Positions 7,840 through 15,462 of a DNA stretch of 32,808 bases are shown here, piece by piece. This stretch comes from Companilactobacillus mishanensis. GTDB taxonomy: Bacteria; Bacillota; Bacilli; Lactobacillales; Lactobacillaceae. How positions within the stretch are numbered: position 1 is the stretch's first letter; each line of letters opens with the position of its first letter. The stretch spans positions 1-32,808 of the forward strand of contig NZ_RHON01000012.1 of the NCBI RefSeq assembly GCF_003946505.1, in the 5' to 3' direction. The position numbers and the translations under genes were made by a program. The notes below the pieces were generated by a model that saw only the letters and a program-made list of their open reading frames with translations, had not been told where the DNA came from and did not search any database.

Positions 7840-8835
7840 TTATCCTAATGTTGCGTATGTATCTTGAACCCATTCGTTTGTTGATACACGGTAGAATGTG
7901 TGACCATTGTATTCTTTAGTTTGATCTGTTGCCCAACCAGTACCTGTAGCTAATCCACGAGTACCTTTCTTTGTTGTGCCATCATTTTGGAATGAAACTA
8001 GTGGAACTACTCCACTTGCATCATTAACAACGATTGTTCTTGTGTTTTCTGTAGGTGCTTGTGTGGCATTTTCAGTTTTAGCTGAATCATACTGTGTTAA
8101 GTTGTATGTTTGGATCAAGTTGTTCAATGATGATGCGTAGTTAGGTGCTGTAGCATATCTACCTTGCAACCAAGCTGTAGCATCTTGATATGAACTAGTA
8201 TTTTCTTTCCATGTACCGCTATAGAATGAAGAATTCCAATCTAAACCGTTACGTAACTTGTTACCATTATCTTTGAATGATTCATAAAAACTTGGGTATT
8301 TTCTGAAGTTAGCATAAATTTGGTACCAGCCTTGGCTAGCACTCCATTCACTTGTTGGCATTGATACGTAGGCACCATTGTAGTCACCTTTGATACCAAA
8401 CAAGTTGTTTCCTTGTGTAGCAAGGTCTGATTGACCCCAAGCACTTTCAAGGATTGCTTGTGCCAACATAACTGATGCATAAATGTTATATTCGCTGGCA
8501 GCCTTTTGAGCCATTGGTGCGGCCATTGCTAAGAAATCTTGTTGTTGTGATGATGTAGCTGATGTGGCAGAAGCTTGAACAACTGTCTTCAATGAAGGAG
8601 CTGTTGCTGAAGCTTGTGTAACAGAAGCATGTGCAACTGTTGTATCGGCTGATTTAACATCTGATCCCGCAATAACTGTTGATTTTTTTGAACTGTTTGA
8701 ATTACTTACGGTTTCACTTTGAGCTGTTGGTGCTTGATTATCAGTGGCAGTACTTGCTGAAACTACGGTAGGTGCAGCAACGGATGCAAGTGTGCTTAGA
8801 ATTACTGTGCTAGTAAGAAGTAACCTTTTATACAT
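7840..8835 (-). CDS. secreted N-acetylglucosaminidase (GH73) with C-terminal SLAP-like domain
   Basis: This is a 331-aa peptidoglycan hydrolase. Residues 1-27 are a Sec signal peptide ending VSA. Residues 28-98 are a Ser/Thr/Ala-rich linker. Residues 99-250 match the GH73 mannosyl-glycoprotein endo-beta-N-acetylglucosaminidase domain, with the catalytic Glu130 in AQAILESAWGQS, then GNNLFGIKG and a YATAPNYA motif. Residues 268-331 (from TRTIVVND to the end, with FYRVSTNEWV) look like a surface-layer (SLAP) wall-binding domain. GGGGGAAA precedes the ATG. It should cleave glycan strands during growth or cell separation. It is transcribed alone. Confidence 0.92.
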   Translation of the reverse strand: MYKRLLLTSTVILSTLASVAAPTVVSASTATDNQAPTAQSETVSNSNSSKKSTVIAGSDVKSADTTVAHASVTQASATAPSLKTVVQASATSATSSQQQDFLAMAAPMAQKAASEYNIYASVMLAQAILESAWGQSDLATQGNNLFGIKGDYNGAYVSMPTSEWSASQGWYQIYANFRKYPSFYESFKDNGNKLRNGLDWNSSFYSGTWKENTSSYQDATAWLQGRYATAPNYASSLNNLIQTYNLTQYDSAKTENATQAPTENTRTIVVNDASGVVPLVSFQNDGTTKKGTRGLATGTGWATDQTKEYNGHTFYRVSTNEWVQDTYATLG

Positions 8836-9086
8836 TTATGTTTCCCCCTGAGGATTTATCTACTAGAAATAGACTACTATTAACACTTGTTGTATACAAT
8901 GCAACTGGACCAATTGTAATCAGAATTAAACATTTCTGTAATCATTCAATATTATTAAATCGTTAGTTTCATAACAGATAGAAAATCAGGATATTTTTGA
9001 AATTATTTTGTCTTTATTTACCATAAGCATTAAACTCAAATTATGCATTTTTTATATACGGCTAAATATTGTCACGAGGGGATTCT

Positions 9087-10859
9087 ATGCTAGCATTACA
9101 GAATTTATTCAAACAGAATGGAATATTTTGGAAACGATGGTGGTCTTATACTCAAATTTTGATTTTAGTTGAGTTAAGTATTGATTTGATTTTGATTCCA
9201 ATATTAAATTTCTTATCAAACACAATCTTGAACGCCAGCAATATTGCTTATGTCTCTTACACTAATCTAGGTTATTTATTTACCCATAAAATACCGGCAA
9301 TGCTGGAGTTGTTGCTATTACTACTATTTATAATGATTTTAGTATTTACTCAATTTGCAGTAACTCTGATCAGTTTTCGAGCAATTCGCTCGGACTTGAA
9401 TCTCGGATGGCGCGTATATCTAAAGGACTTATGGAAACAAATTTGGCCCTTACCTTACAAAACCTTCTGGTTCTTTTTATTTTACTTTCTATTAATTATT
9501 CCTATCGGTGGAGTTGGATTAAACTCTCCCTTACTTGATAAAGTTAAAATCCCCACTTTCATTACAGATTGGATCTTCCAGGAACATTTACCATTGGGAA
9601 TACTACTATCACTCATCTATTTGGTGATTCTATATGTAGGTATCCGCTGGATATTCGTCTTGCCAAATATCATTTTTGATAAGAAAGGTTCTCGTGCTGC
9701 AATAAGGCTTAGTTGGGCGAAAACACGTCACAAAACTCTTCATTATTTACTTTATATTGTCATTTTGACAGTTATTATTGGGGCAGTTTTAGTAGTTTTA
9801 TTCGGAATAATTTTAGGAATACAGTGGATATTTGATGCAGTTCACTTCTTTCCCAAAACTGTTGCCATTGTAAATATGACAGTCGTACAAATTATTAACG
9901 CTGGATCAGAATTCTACTTTACTTCATTGATTGCCTTATTACTTCTATCAGAAACAAGCAATTTGACCGTTAGTAGTGACATGAAACAGGCAAGGCACCG
10001 ACGCTGGCCATGGTTTGCTATCTTAGCGATTTCGATCAGTGGTTTTGCTTCATACAGTGCTTTATACTTTAACAACTTATTACTGCAAAAACCCGAAACT
10101 ATCTCTCACCGTGGAGTAGACGACGGAAATGGTGTTCAAAATACTATTCCAGCTATGAAGAAAACCGCCAAAGAAAAACCTGATTATATCGAAATGGATA
10201 TTCAGGAAACTAAGGATCATAAGTTTATCGTGCTACATGATACTAATCTAAAGAAACTAGCTGGGATAAATAAAAAACCTAGTCAGATGACTCTAGCACA
10301 ACTAAAAAAAGTTAAAGTACATGAAAATGGCTATACTGCATATTTGGCCAGCTTTGATGATTACTTAAACGCTGCCAATAAATCACATCAAAAACTATTA
10401 ATTGAATTCAAAAAGACATCATCGACATCAAATGATTTTGTCAAAAAGTTCTCGGAACTGTATGACAATAAATTACGCAAAAATCACGATATGGTACATT
10501 CACTTGATTATAAATTTATCCAACAAAGTAAATCTGACGAACCTAAGGTACCCGCAAATTACATCTTATCTTTCAATCTATCCGGTGTTCCCGTCAGCAA
10601 AGCTAATGGATTTACGATGGAATACACCACACTGAATGACACTTTCGTATATGAATCCCATTTTGAAAATAAAAATGTCTATGCATGGACCGTCAACGAA
10701 ACTGGCGATATGGATAAAATGATTTTCTTAGGTGTCGATGGAATCATTACTGACAACCTGAGTGACCTCAACGATGAGATCGATGCCAATATTAATACCA
10801 AGAGCTATGCGCTTAGGATTTTAAACTATATTGTAACTATGAAAAATCCAGCGTTATAA
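9087..10859 (+). CDS. membrane-anchored glycerophosphodiester phosphodiesterase
   Basis: The first 345 residues contain about seven hydrophobic segments of the GDPD-associated membrane domain. From about residue 345 a GDPD TIM-barrel begins with SHRG, then YIEMDIQETKDHKFIVLHD, which carries the metal-ligand Glu, Asp and His, and later YAWTVNE. GDPDs hydrolyse glycerophosphodiesters to glycerol-3-phosphate and an alcohol; membrane-linked forms in Firmicutes act on lipid or teichoic acid fragments outside the cell. The usual PENT after HRG is VQNT here, so one conserved Glu is replaced by Gln. The frame is open from TTG 9069, but CGAGGGGA marks ATG 9087 as the start, giving 590 aa. Confidence 0.9.
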   Translation: MLALQNLFKQNGIFWKRWWSYTQILILVELSIDLILIPILNFLSNTILNASNIAYVSYTNLGYLFTHKIPAMLELLLLLLFIMILVFTQFAVTLISFRAIRSDLNLGWRVYLKDLWKQIWPLPYKTFWFFLFYFLLIIPIGGVGLNSPLLDKVKIPTFITDWIFQEHLPLGILLSLIYLVILYVGIRWIFVLPNIIFDKKGSRAAIRLSWAKTRHKTLHYLLYIVILTVIIGAVLVVLFGIILGIQWIFDAVHFFPKTVAIVNMTVVQIINAGSEFYFTSLIALLLLSETSNLTVSSDMKQARHRRWPWFAILAISISGFASYSALYFNNLLLQKPETISHRGVDDGNGVQNTIPAMKKTAKEKPDYIEMDIQETKDHKFIVLHDTNLKKLAGINKKPSQMTLAQLKKVKVHENGYTAYLASFDDYLNAANKSHQKLLIEFKKTSSTSNDFVKKFSELYDNKLRKNHDMVHSLDYKFIQQSKSDEPKVPANYILSFNLSGVPVSKANGFTMEYTTLNDTFVYESHFENKNVYAWTVNETGDMDKMIFLGVDGIITDNLSDLNDEIDANINTKSYALRILNYIVTMKNPAL

Positions 10860-10866
10860 CGCCTAA

Positions 10867-10893
10867 ATGTCGAGATTATTCTCGGCATTTTTT
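10867..10893 (+). terminator. terminator of the GDPD gene
   Basis: A 9-bp stem (10867-10875 with 10880-10888, one G-U pair) with a TTAT loop is followed by T6. It starts 7 bp after the stop codon. Confidence 0.88.
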
Positions 10894-10980
10894 GTTTGCC
10901 CTTAAATAGTGACTTTTGCACTCGTATATTGCTAGTTAAATTCAGAATTACCTGCAATAATTAACGTTGAGGTGAACAAA

Positions 10981-11670
10981 ATGGAATTCGGAAAGATATT
11001 AAAAGAAGAGCGTACTCGACAAAATCTCAGTCAATCTGATTTAGCTCTGAAGTTACATGTGGCAAGACAAACTGTTTCCAAATGGGAAAATGGCGATACC
11101 TATCCCAACTTGGATGTTCTGGTTTCACTAAGTGAAATATTAAACGTATCCTCTGATACTTTATTAAAGGGAGAAAACAATAACGTGGTGGAAAATCTTA
11201 GTAATGACGTTAAAAAGAAGAAGCGCTACAAAGGTGTATTGATCGGAATCGGAACTGTTTTGGCATTTTGCATTGTGATCCTTGGTGTTTTAACTTGGGG
11301 ACGCCAAACACAAAATGAAACAATCGATAGAATCAATCCCTTTCTAAAAACTCAGACTGGCTATGCAGTAATGCCCTTATCAAACGGCAAAAGCCTCAAA
11401 CCTAAAGATATTTTCGTAGTTGATGATCCATTTGGATCTGGAGAATGGCTAAAGACAAGATATACGGGTGCAGTCGAAAAAGATGATCACGTTGCAATAG
11501 TTAAACATAAAGGATCATTCATATTTGTTTCCAGATTGATCACCAAAAAACAGCTACCTGCCGAATACTCAGATATTTGGAATCAGGACTATTATCCTTA
11601 TGAGAAAAATCCTACCGGTGGCCATCGCATTCAACCAAGTAGTTCCACATGGGGGCTTCCATTTAAATAA
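10981..11670 (+). CDS. membrane-anchored XRE-family regulator
   Basis: This 229-aa protein has a classic XRE helix-turn-helix at residues 5-60 (LSQSDLALKL, then ARQTVSKWENG and YPNLDVLVSLS). After a lysine patch there is one membrane helix at about residues 79-100 (LIGIGTVLAFCIVILGVL), followed by a 125-residue domain that should lie outside the cell. An in-frame GTG at 10972 is part of the GAGGTG ribosome binding site, so the start is ATG 10981. Cytoplasmic DNA-binding plus extracellular sensing in one chain suggests a one-component envelope sensor. The target is unknown. The outer domain shows no motif I recognise. Confidence 0.85.
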   Translation: MEFGKILKEERTRQNLSQSDLALKLHVARQTVSKWENGDTYPNLDVLVSLSEILNVSSDTLLKGENNNVVENLSNDVKKKKRYKGVLIGIGTVLAFCIVILGVLTWGRQTQNETIDRINPFLKTQTGYAVMPLSNGKSLKPKDIFVVDDPFGSGEWLKTRYTGAVEKDDHVAIVKHKGSFIFVSRLITKKQLPAEYSDIWNQDYYPYEKNPTGGHRIQPSSSTWGLPFK

Positions 11671-11678
11671 AATAGTGG

Positions 11679-11707
11679 TTGTATATGATAGCGTTTTCCA
11701 AGATAAT
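11679..11707 (+). promoter_or_regulatory. promoter of the aldo/keto reductase gene with an embedded cre-like site
   Basis: TTGTAT (11679-11684) and GATAAT (11702-11707) are 17 nt apart. The spacer contains TGATAGCGTTTTCC (11686-11699), which matches the CcpA cre consensus TGWNANCGNTNWCA at 13 of 14 positions. A CcpA dimer bound there would block polymerase, predicting carbon catabolite repression. Confidence 0.65.
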
Positions 11708-11743
11708 TAAGCCATACCATGCTTTATTAGAGGAGGACACACC

Positions 11744-12664
11744 ATGAAACAACTTTATTTAGGCGAAACAAGCTGGCAAGCCTCAGCAATAGCTTTTGGA
11801 AATTGGCGAATGGATGCACTGACCCCTGAACAAGCAGCAAAATCGATTGATACCGCATATGATTGTGGTATCAACTTTATTGACGGTGCAGATATGTACG
11901 GCGACGGAAAATCTGAGCAAGTTTTCGGACAAGCTTTGAAACAAACTAGCGTTAAACGTGAAGATTTATTCTTACAATCAAAAGGTGCAATTTTACCTGG
12001 CAAACGCTATGACTTTTCAAAACAACATATCTTAGATTCAGTCGATGGCGCATTACAAAGACTGGGGACAGACTATTTAGACTCATTCTTATTACATCGA
12101 CCAGATCCACTGATGGAACCTGAAGAAGTAGCAGAAACATTTGATGAACTTCAACAGAATGGTAAAGTTCGACACTTCGGAGTTTCCAATTTTAACCCTC
12201 AACAATTTTTACTATTACAAGAATCAATTAATCAAAAATTATTATTCAATCAAGTCCAATTTAGTTTGATGCACACAGTCATGATCGACCACGGAATTCA
12301 TAGCAATATGGCAGATGACAGGTCAATCAATCGCGATGGTGAAATTATCGAATTCTGTCGCCGTATGGGCGTTACGATCCAAGCTTGGTCACCTTTCCAA
12401 TATGGATTTTTTGAAGGAGTATTCATTGACAGCCCTAAATTCCCAGAGCTAAACGACAAACTTCAGGAATTGGCTGATAAATATGATGTTTCCAAGAATG
12501 CTATTGCAGCAGCTTGGATACTTCGTCACCCAGCTAACATGCAGGTTATCATCGGGACGATGAACCCTAAGCATATTATTGATAGTGCCAAAGGTGCTGA
12601 TGTCGAGCTGTCCCGCCAAGAATGGTATGACTTGTATATGGCAGCAGGAAATGATCTGCCTTAA
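11744..12664 (+). CDS. aldo/keto reductase
   Basis: This 306-aa NAD(P)H-dependent carbonyl reductase folds as a TIM barrel. The catalytic tetrad is visible as Asp47 (FIDGADMYG), Tyr52, Lys80 (LQSKG) and His118 (LLHRPD). VRHFGVSNF and the C-terminal VIIGTMNPKHI cofactor region are also present. It resembles the YdhF/YcsN-type subfamily. GAGGAGGA precedes the ATG by 9 nt. It is transcribed alone from a promoter with a cre-like site, so it is probably repressed when preferred sugars are present. The natural substrate is unknown. A family B structured element follows 25 bp after the stop. Confidence 0.92.
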   Translation: MKQLYLGETSWQASAIAFGNWRMDALTPEQAAKSIDTAYDCGINFIDGADMYGDGKSEQVFGQALKQTSVKREDLFLQSKGAILPGKRYDFSKQHILDSVDGALQRLGTDYLDSFLLHRPDPLMEPEEVAETFDELQQNGKVRHFGVSNFNPQQFLLLQESINQKLLFNQVQFSLMHTVMIDHGIHSNMADDRSINRDGEIIEFCRRMGVTIQAWSPFQYGFFEGVFIDSPKFPELNDKLQELADKYDVSKNAIAAAWILRHPANMQVIIGTMNPKHIIDSAKGADVELSRQEWYDLYMAAGNDLP

Positions 12665-12688
12665 TTGGTTGTGATTGATTCTGATTCC

Positions 12689-12834
12689 GGGATGAAATCG
12701 ATTTTTTTGGCTGGAACGTAGTCAAGACATTTGGAGCCTTTCAAAGAACGAAAGTCTTCAAACTGCCTTTTTGTCTAAGACGAGTCCCTCGCCTAAGACA
12801 AACCCGACTACTGAGCCAAAAGCGATTTCATCCC
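12689..12834 (+). repeat. structured intergenic element, family B, copy 1
   Basis: The element is closed by a perfect 12-bp helix (GGGATGAAATCG 12689-12700 with CGATTTCATCCC 12823-12834), continued by TTTTGGCT (12705-12712) with AGCCAAAA (12814-12821) and GTAGTC (12718-12723) with GACTAC (12806-12811). Inside are two hairpins. The first pairs TTTGGAG with CTTCAAA around CTTTC/GAAAG. The second pairs TTTGTCT with AGACAAA, then CGAG/CTCG, with an internal loop that contains CTAAG on the 5' side. GGAACG after GGCT and CTGAGCC at the end are shared with copies 2 and 3, as is the downstream flank CATCTA. The stem sequences differ in the other copies but still pair. Confidence 0.8.
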
Positions 12835-12936
12835 TGCATCTAGATACTGATAATACTAGTTTTCATTAGTACCGCTGAATATGACAAGCTTTTCTGTTTT
12901 ATTATATATAGATGAAATTTGAAAATATCATTAAAG

Positions 12937-12977
12937 AAAAATAGAGAAAACTATTTAAAGTTTTCTCTATTTTGTTT
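12937..12977. terminator. bidirectional hairpin terminator
   Basis: A long A/T-rich stem (AAAATAGAGAAAACT 12938-12952 with AGTTTTCTCTATTTT 12959-12973) with an ATTTAA loop is flanked by A-runs and T-runs. It probably ends the aldo/keto reductase transcript after the family B element. The stretch 12841-12936 between them shows nothing I can name. Confidence 0.75.
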
Positions 12978-13070
12978 ATTTGAATCTAGCCTCTATTTTT
13001 TATAGATATCATTATTTCTAAACTCAAAAGATGTAGGATATCCACACCAATCAACATACAGTTATAAAAA

Positions 13071-13250
13071 CCAGCGGAGGATTCCAGAGACGTAACCAGC
13101 TGTGAAAATGGGCTAAGCCCGCGGAACGGGGGCTAGACCATGGGCGACTTTCAAGACACGCGAACCATGCGTGGCTTAAAAGCGAGACGGAAGCCCGCCC
13201 TTCGGCTGGAGACGTCCCCACAGCAGGTGTAGTCTCTGGAATCTGCAGCG
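13071..13250 (+). repeat. structured intergenic element, family A, copy 1
   Basis: The closing helix is GATTCCAGAGAC (13080-13091) with GTCTCTGGAATC (13232-13243), perfect over 12 bp. Inside are CCAGCTGTGAAA, a GC-rich hairpin (CTA/TAG plus GCCCG/CGGG), the hairpin AAGAC-ACGC-GAACCAT-GCGT-GGCTT, a third hairpin starting at GAGAC, and GTCCCCACAGC (13214-13224). The GTGAAA, AAGAC..GG-CTT and CCCACAGC motifs are kept in all copies, whereas ACGC/GCGT is TTGC/GCAA elsewhere. It begins 6 bp beyond the stop codon of the minus-strand YibF gene. Read in that direction it ends in CTCCGCTGG-TTTTT, so it could also terminate that operon. Confidence 0.8.
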
Positions 13251-13255
13251 AAATC

Positions 13256-14008
13256 CTATTTAGCAGCCGACTTCTTCTGATTCTCTCGAGATACCAACCA
13301 AGCGGTAATCGGAACAGTTAAGATAACCCCGATCGTGCAAATTACTGTAGTCAAAACTTCTGTAACAAAAATCTTATCGTTAATAATGTCTCCAAAATTA
13401 AAGTGAATCGAATTCATTAAGAAAAATAACGGGAACGTTGTAGCAAAAAAGTTAAACAACAACGTGTTGGTTTGAGTGCTTAAAATTTTATTACCAACAG
13501 AAAAACCATCGCCATAAATTTCTTTCGAAGTCAGAGTTGGCTTATTTAGAACGATCTCATTCAGTCCACTAGTAATAGCTACACTAGTTTCTGAGATAAC
13601 TCCTAAACTGTTGATGATAATCGTAGCGATTGCTAATTGTGGGAATGAAACTCCGGCTGCTAGTGAAAATCCTTCTAGTTCCTCTTGATCTTCTACTCCC
13701 ATTCCTTGGGTGCTGGCCCAATACAATAGCGGCATTGTAATCAGTAAAATTACAAATGTTATCATCAATGAAGTTTTGAACGAAATATTAGCTGTTGATG
13801 AATTTTCAACATTCATGTATATTGCCACTACTAAAATTATTACGGCAATTATTGCAGTCGTGATCAAAACGTTGAATCCATCTGCTATCAATATCAACAG
13901 CGCTATAACGGCTATCACATTAATTCCTAATCCTAGTAAGAGTGACAAACCTCTTGTTCCGGTCACTAGCAACAATAAGATTACAAATGCTATCAATAAA
14001 TACAACAT
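13256..14008 (-). CDS. YibE/F-family membrane protein, second gene
   Basis: This 250-aa protein has about seven membrane helices and the YibE/F pattern, including a polar stretch EISETSVAITSGLNEI and SKEIYGDGFSVGNKI between helices. The family is widespread in Firmicutes and its biochemical role is not established; transport has been suggested. Its ATG overlaps the TAA of the upstream YibE/F gene (TAATG at 14008), so the two are translationally coupled and likely work as a complex. AGGAGGGC is the ribosome binding site. A family A element follows directly. Confidence 0.85.
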   Translation of the reverse strand: MLYLLIAFVILLLLVTGTRGLSLLLGLGINVIAVIALLILIADGFNVLITTAIIAVIILVVAIYMNVENSSTANISFKTSLMITFVILLITMPLLYWASTQGMGVEDQEELEGFSLAAGVSFPQLAIATIIINSLGVISETSVAITSGLNEIVLNKPTLTSKEIYGDGFSVGNKILSTQTNTLLFNFFATTFPLFFLMNSIHFNFGDIINDKIFVTEVLTTVICTIGVILTVPITAWLVSRENQKKSAAK

Positions 14009-15087
14009 TAGCTTGCCCTCCTTGCTACCATACGACTGGCGATGTAACTGGTAACTGGCACGGTCAATACAATTCCGATCGCACTGATCAATAATTGGGT
14101 CACGCCTAAACTCAAGGTCATATCAAGCGTGTAACCGACAGAATTGCCGTTTGTTAAATACAACATTACTAAGTTTAAATTTTCGGCGATAACGATGAAA
14201 AGTAGAATGTTGATCAGTGGACCAACTAATTCTCTACCTATCGCAATCCCTGATTTAAAAAGAGCTCCTACTTTGACATCGGGAACTTCCGATTTCATTT
14301 CGATCAATGAGGATGAGATATCCATTGTTTCATCCAAAATAACACCCAAGACACTGAATATAACTTGGGAAATGAATACCCCAAAATATGGTTGCAGATC
14401 GTATTCGGTCATTTCAAAATGGATACTGCTATCGTTGGATAATTTCAGCAGCAGGACACTTAATGACAGGGCCACGGTTGTCGCTATCAATGTGCTCAAA
14501 AACGCCATTAATGCATCTTGAGATGGACCCAAAATAATTATCAGGGCAACGGCCGCAATTATCACCGCCGTCAGGATTGTCATCGGCACTAATAACGCGT
14601 TTTTTGACTTGATCAGGATTTGCATAAAAATATAGAAGATGATCAGATTCACGCCGACACTCGACAATAACTTCCCTCGAGCAAATTTCATACAGAATAA
14701 TAATATTATTACTAATCCAATCGCAAAAACGACAACGGCATCCCTTTTGGTACTTTGGATAATATAATGACTACCGTTAGATTTTGAAATAAACACTTGC
14801 TCCAATGGCTTATATTTTTCATCAGTCAATTGGGATTGATAATACGTATTATTTATGGTTATCTTTTTACCTTTATCTTTCGTGTTCAGTAACTTTCCCT
14901 GAACTTTTTGAACGATCGAATAATCGGTATTCTTGTACTCATCAGTGCTTTTTGTCTTACTTATCTGAGAAACTTGTTCAACTTGCATGATTGGTTGTTT
15001 ATACATGAAGGCATCAAAATACGTAACTGCAGTAGCAACAATCACCAAAAGTATTGCTAGCAAAACTTGAAATCGACGAGTTTTCAT
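14008..15087 (-). CDS. YibE/F-family membrane protein, first gene
   Basis: This 359-aa protein has one N-terminal helix (residues 5-25), then an extracellular domain of about 95 residues (QVSQISKTKSTDEY to SKSNGSHYII). That domain carries the VQGKLLN..G..ITI pattern of a small beta-barrel seen in longer YibE/F members. About seven helices follow, with ILDETMDISSSLIEM matching the ISETS-type motif of its partner. The frame is open from GTG 15096, but that codon is part of AAAGGTG, the ribosome binding site of ATG 15087. The two genes form one operon; the function is not known. Confidence 0.85.
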   Translation of the reverse strand: MKTRRFQVLLAILLVIVATAVTYFDAFMYKQPIMQVEQVSQISKTKSTDEYKNTDYSIVQKVQGKLLNTKDKGKKITINNTYYQSQLTDEKYKPLEQVFISKSNGSHYIIQSTKRDAVVVFAIGLVIILLFCMKFARGKLLSSVGVNLIIFYIFMQILIKSKNALLVPMTILTAVIIAAVALIIILGPSQDALMAFLSTLIATTVALSLSVLLLKLSNDSSIHFEMTEYDLQPYFGVFISQVIFSVLGVILDETMDISSSLIEMKSEVPDVKVGALFKSGIAIGRELVGPLINILLFIVIAENLNLVMLYLTNGNSVGYTLDMTLSLGVTQLLISAIGIVLTVPVTSYIASRMVARRAS

Positions 15088-15167
15088 AATAATCACCTTT
15101 CAGAATACAAACTATACTATCATTATGAAAAATTATCGTCCAACGTCTTCATTCGGCGATTTAGCTG

Positions 15168-15196
15168 TTGACAAGAATCAATTTATGCAATAACAT
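15168..15196 (+). promoter_or_regulatory. strong promoter of the ABC transporter leader
   Basis: A perfect -35 TTGACA (15168-15173) and a -10 TAACAT (15191-15196) are separated by 17 nt. Transcription should start near 15203, about 25 nt before the leader peptide and 260 nt before the first transporter gene. Confidence 0.85.
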
Positions 15197-15228
15197 TTTT
15201 TACATCAACTAGTTAGGAGATTTCAATT

Positions 15229-15282
15229 ATGAAAAAATTTAATTCTCTCAACATTCTAATAGCTCGTTGGCAAAGCCGATAA
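15229..15282 (+). CDS. 17-aa leader peptide with a single Trp, attenuator type
   Basis: A short frame reads MKKFNSLNILIARWQSR and is preceded by AGGAG 9 nt upstream. The single Trp codon (15268-15270) is the fourth-last sense codon. The last codons and stop overlap AAGCCGA (15273-15279), which can pair with TCGGCTT (15332-15338) downstream. A ribosome paused at Trp or at the stop would cover that sequence and change the fold of the leader. This matches a cis-acting leader peptide for a transporter of the TrpXYZ type. Whether it senses uncharged tRNA-Trp, or free Trp in the way TnaC does, cannot be told from sequence. Confidence 0.65.
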   Translation: MKKFNSLNILIARWQSR

Positions 15283-15450
15283 ATCAGGTTGATCCGATTA
15301 TGGATGTGACCTGGAATGGATCATATCCGTGTCGGCTTATTAAACTATAGTAAATATATGTTAAATAACTACCCGCATGGATTTTCAAAAAACCACGCGG
15401 GTATTGTCATCTAAAGGCAGCCCTAACAGATAGGACTGCCTTTTTATTTT
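15273..15450 (+). promoter_or_regulatory. transcription attenuator of the tryptophan-type ABC transporter
   Basis: Three structures follow the leader peptide. First, AAGCCGA (15273-15279) with TCGGCTT (15332-15338) encloses smaller hairpins such as ATCC-GATTAT-GGAT. Second, TACCCGCATGG (15370-15380) pairs with CCACGCGGGTA (15393-15403) with one mismatch. Third is an intrinsic terminator, AAAGGCAGCCCTA (15413-15425) with TAGGACTGCCTTT (15431-15443), 12 of 13 pairs, followed by TTTTTATTTT. The terminator lies just before the ribosome binding site of the first transporter gene, so read-through must be regulated. No T-box bulge motif or S-box motif is seen. Confidence 0.7.
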
Positions 15451-15462
15451 GGAGGGGAAATC

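Noticed and set aside
8900..8960. Two TGTAAT motifs upstream of the glucosaminidase gene as a WalR box
   Set aside because: They are spaced by 16 nt, not the 5 nt of the WalR direct repeat, and the region is A/T-rich enough for chance matches.
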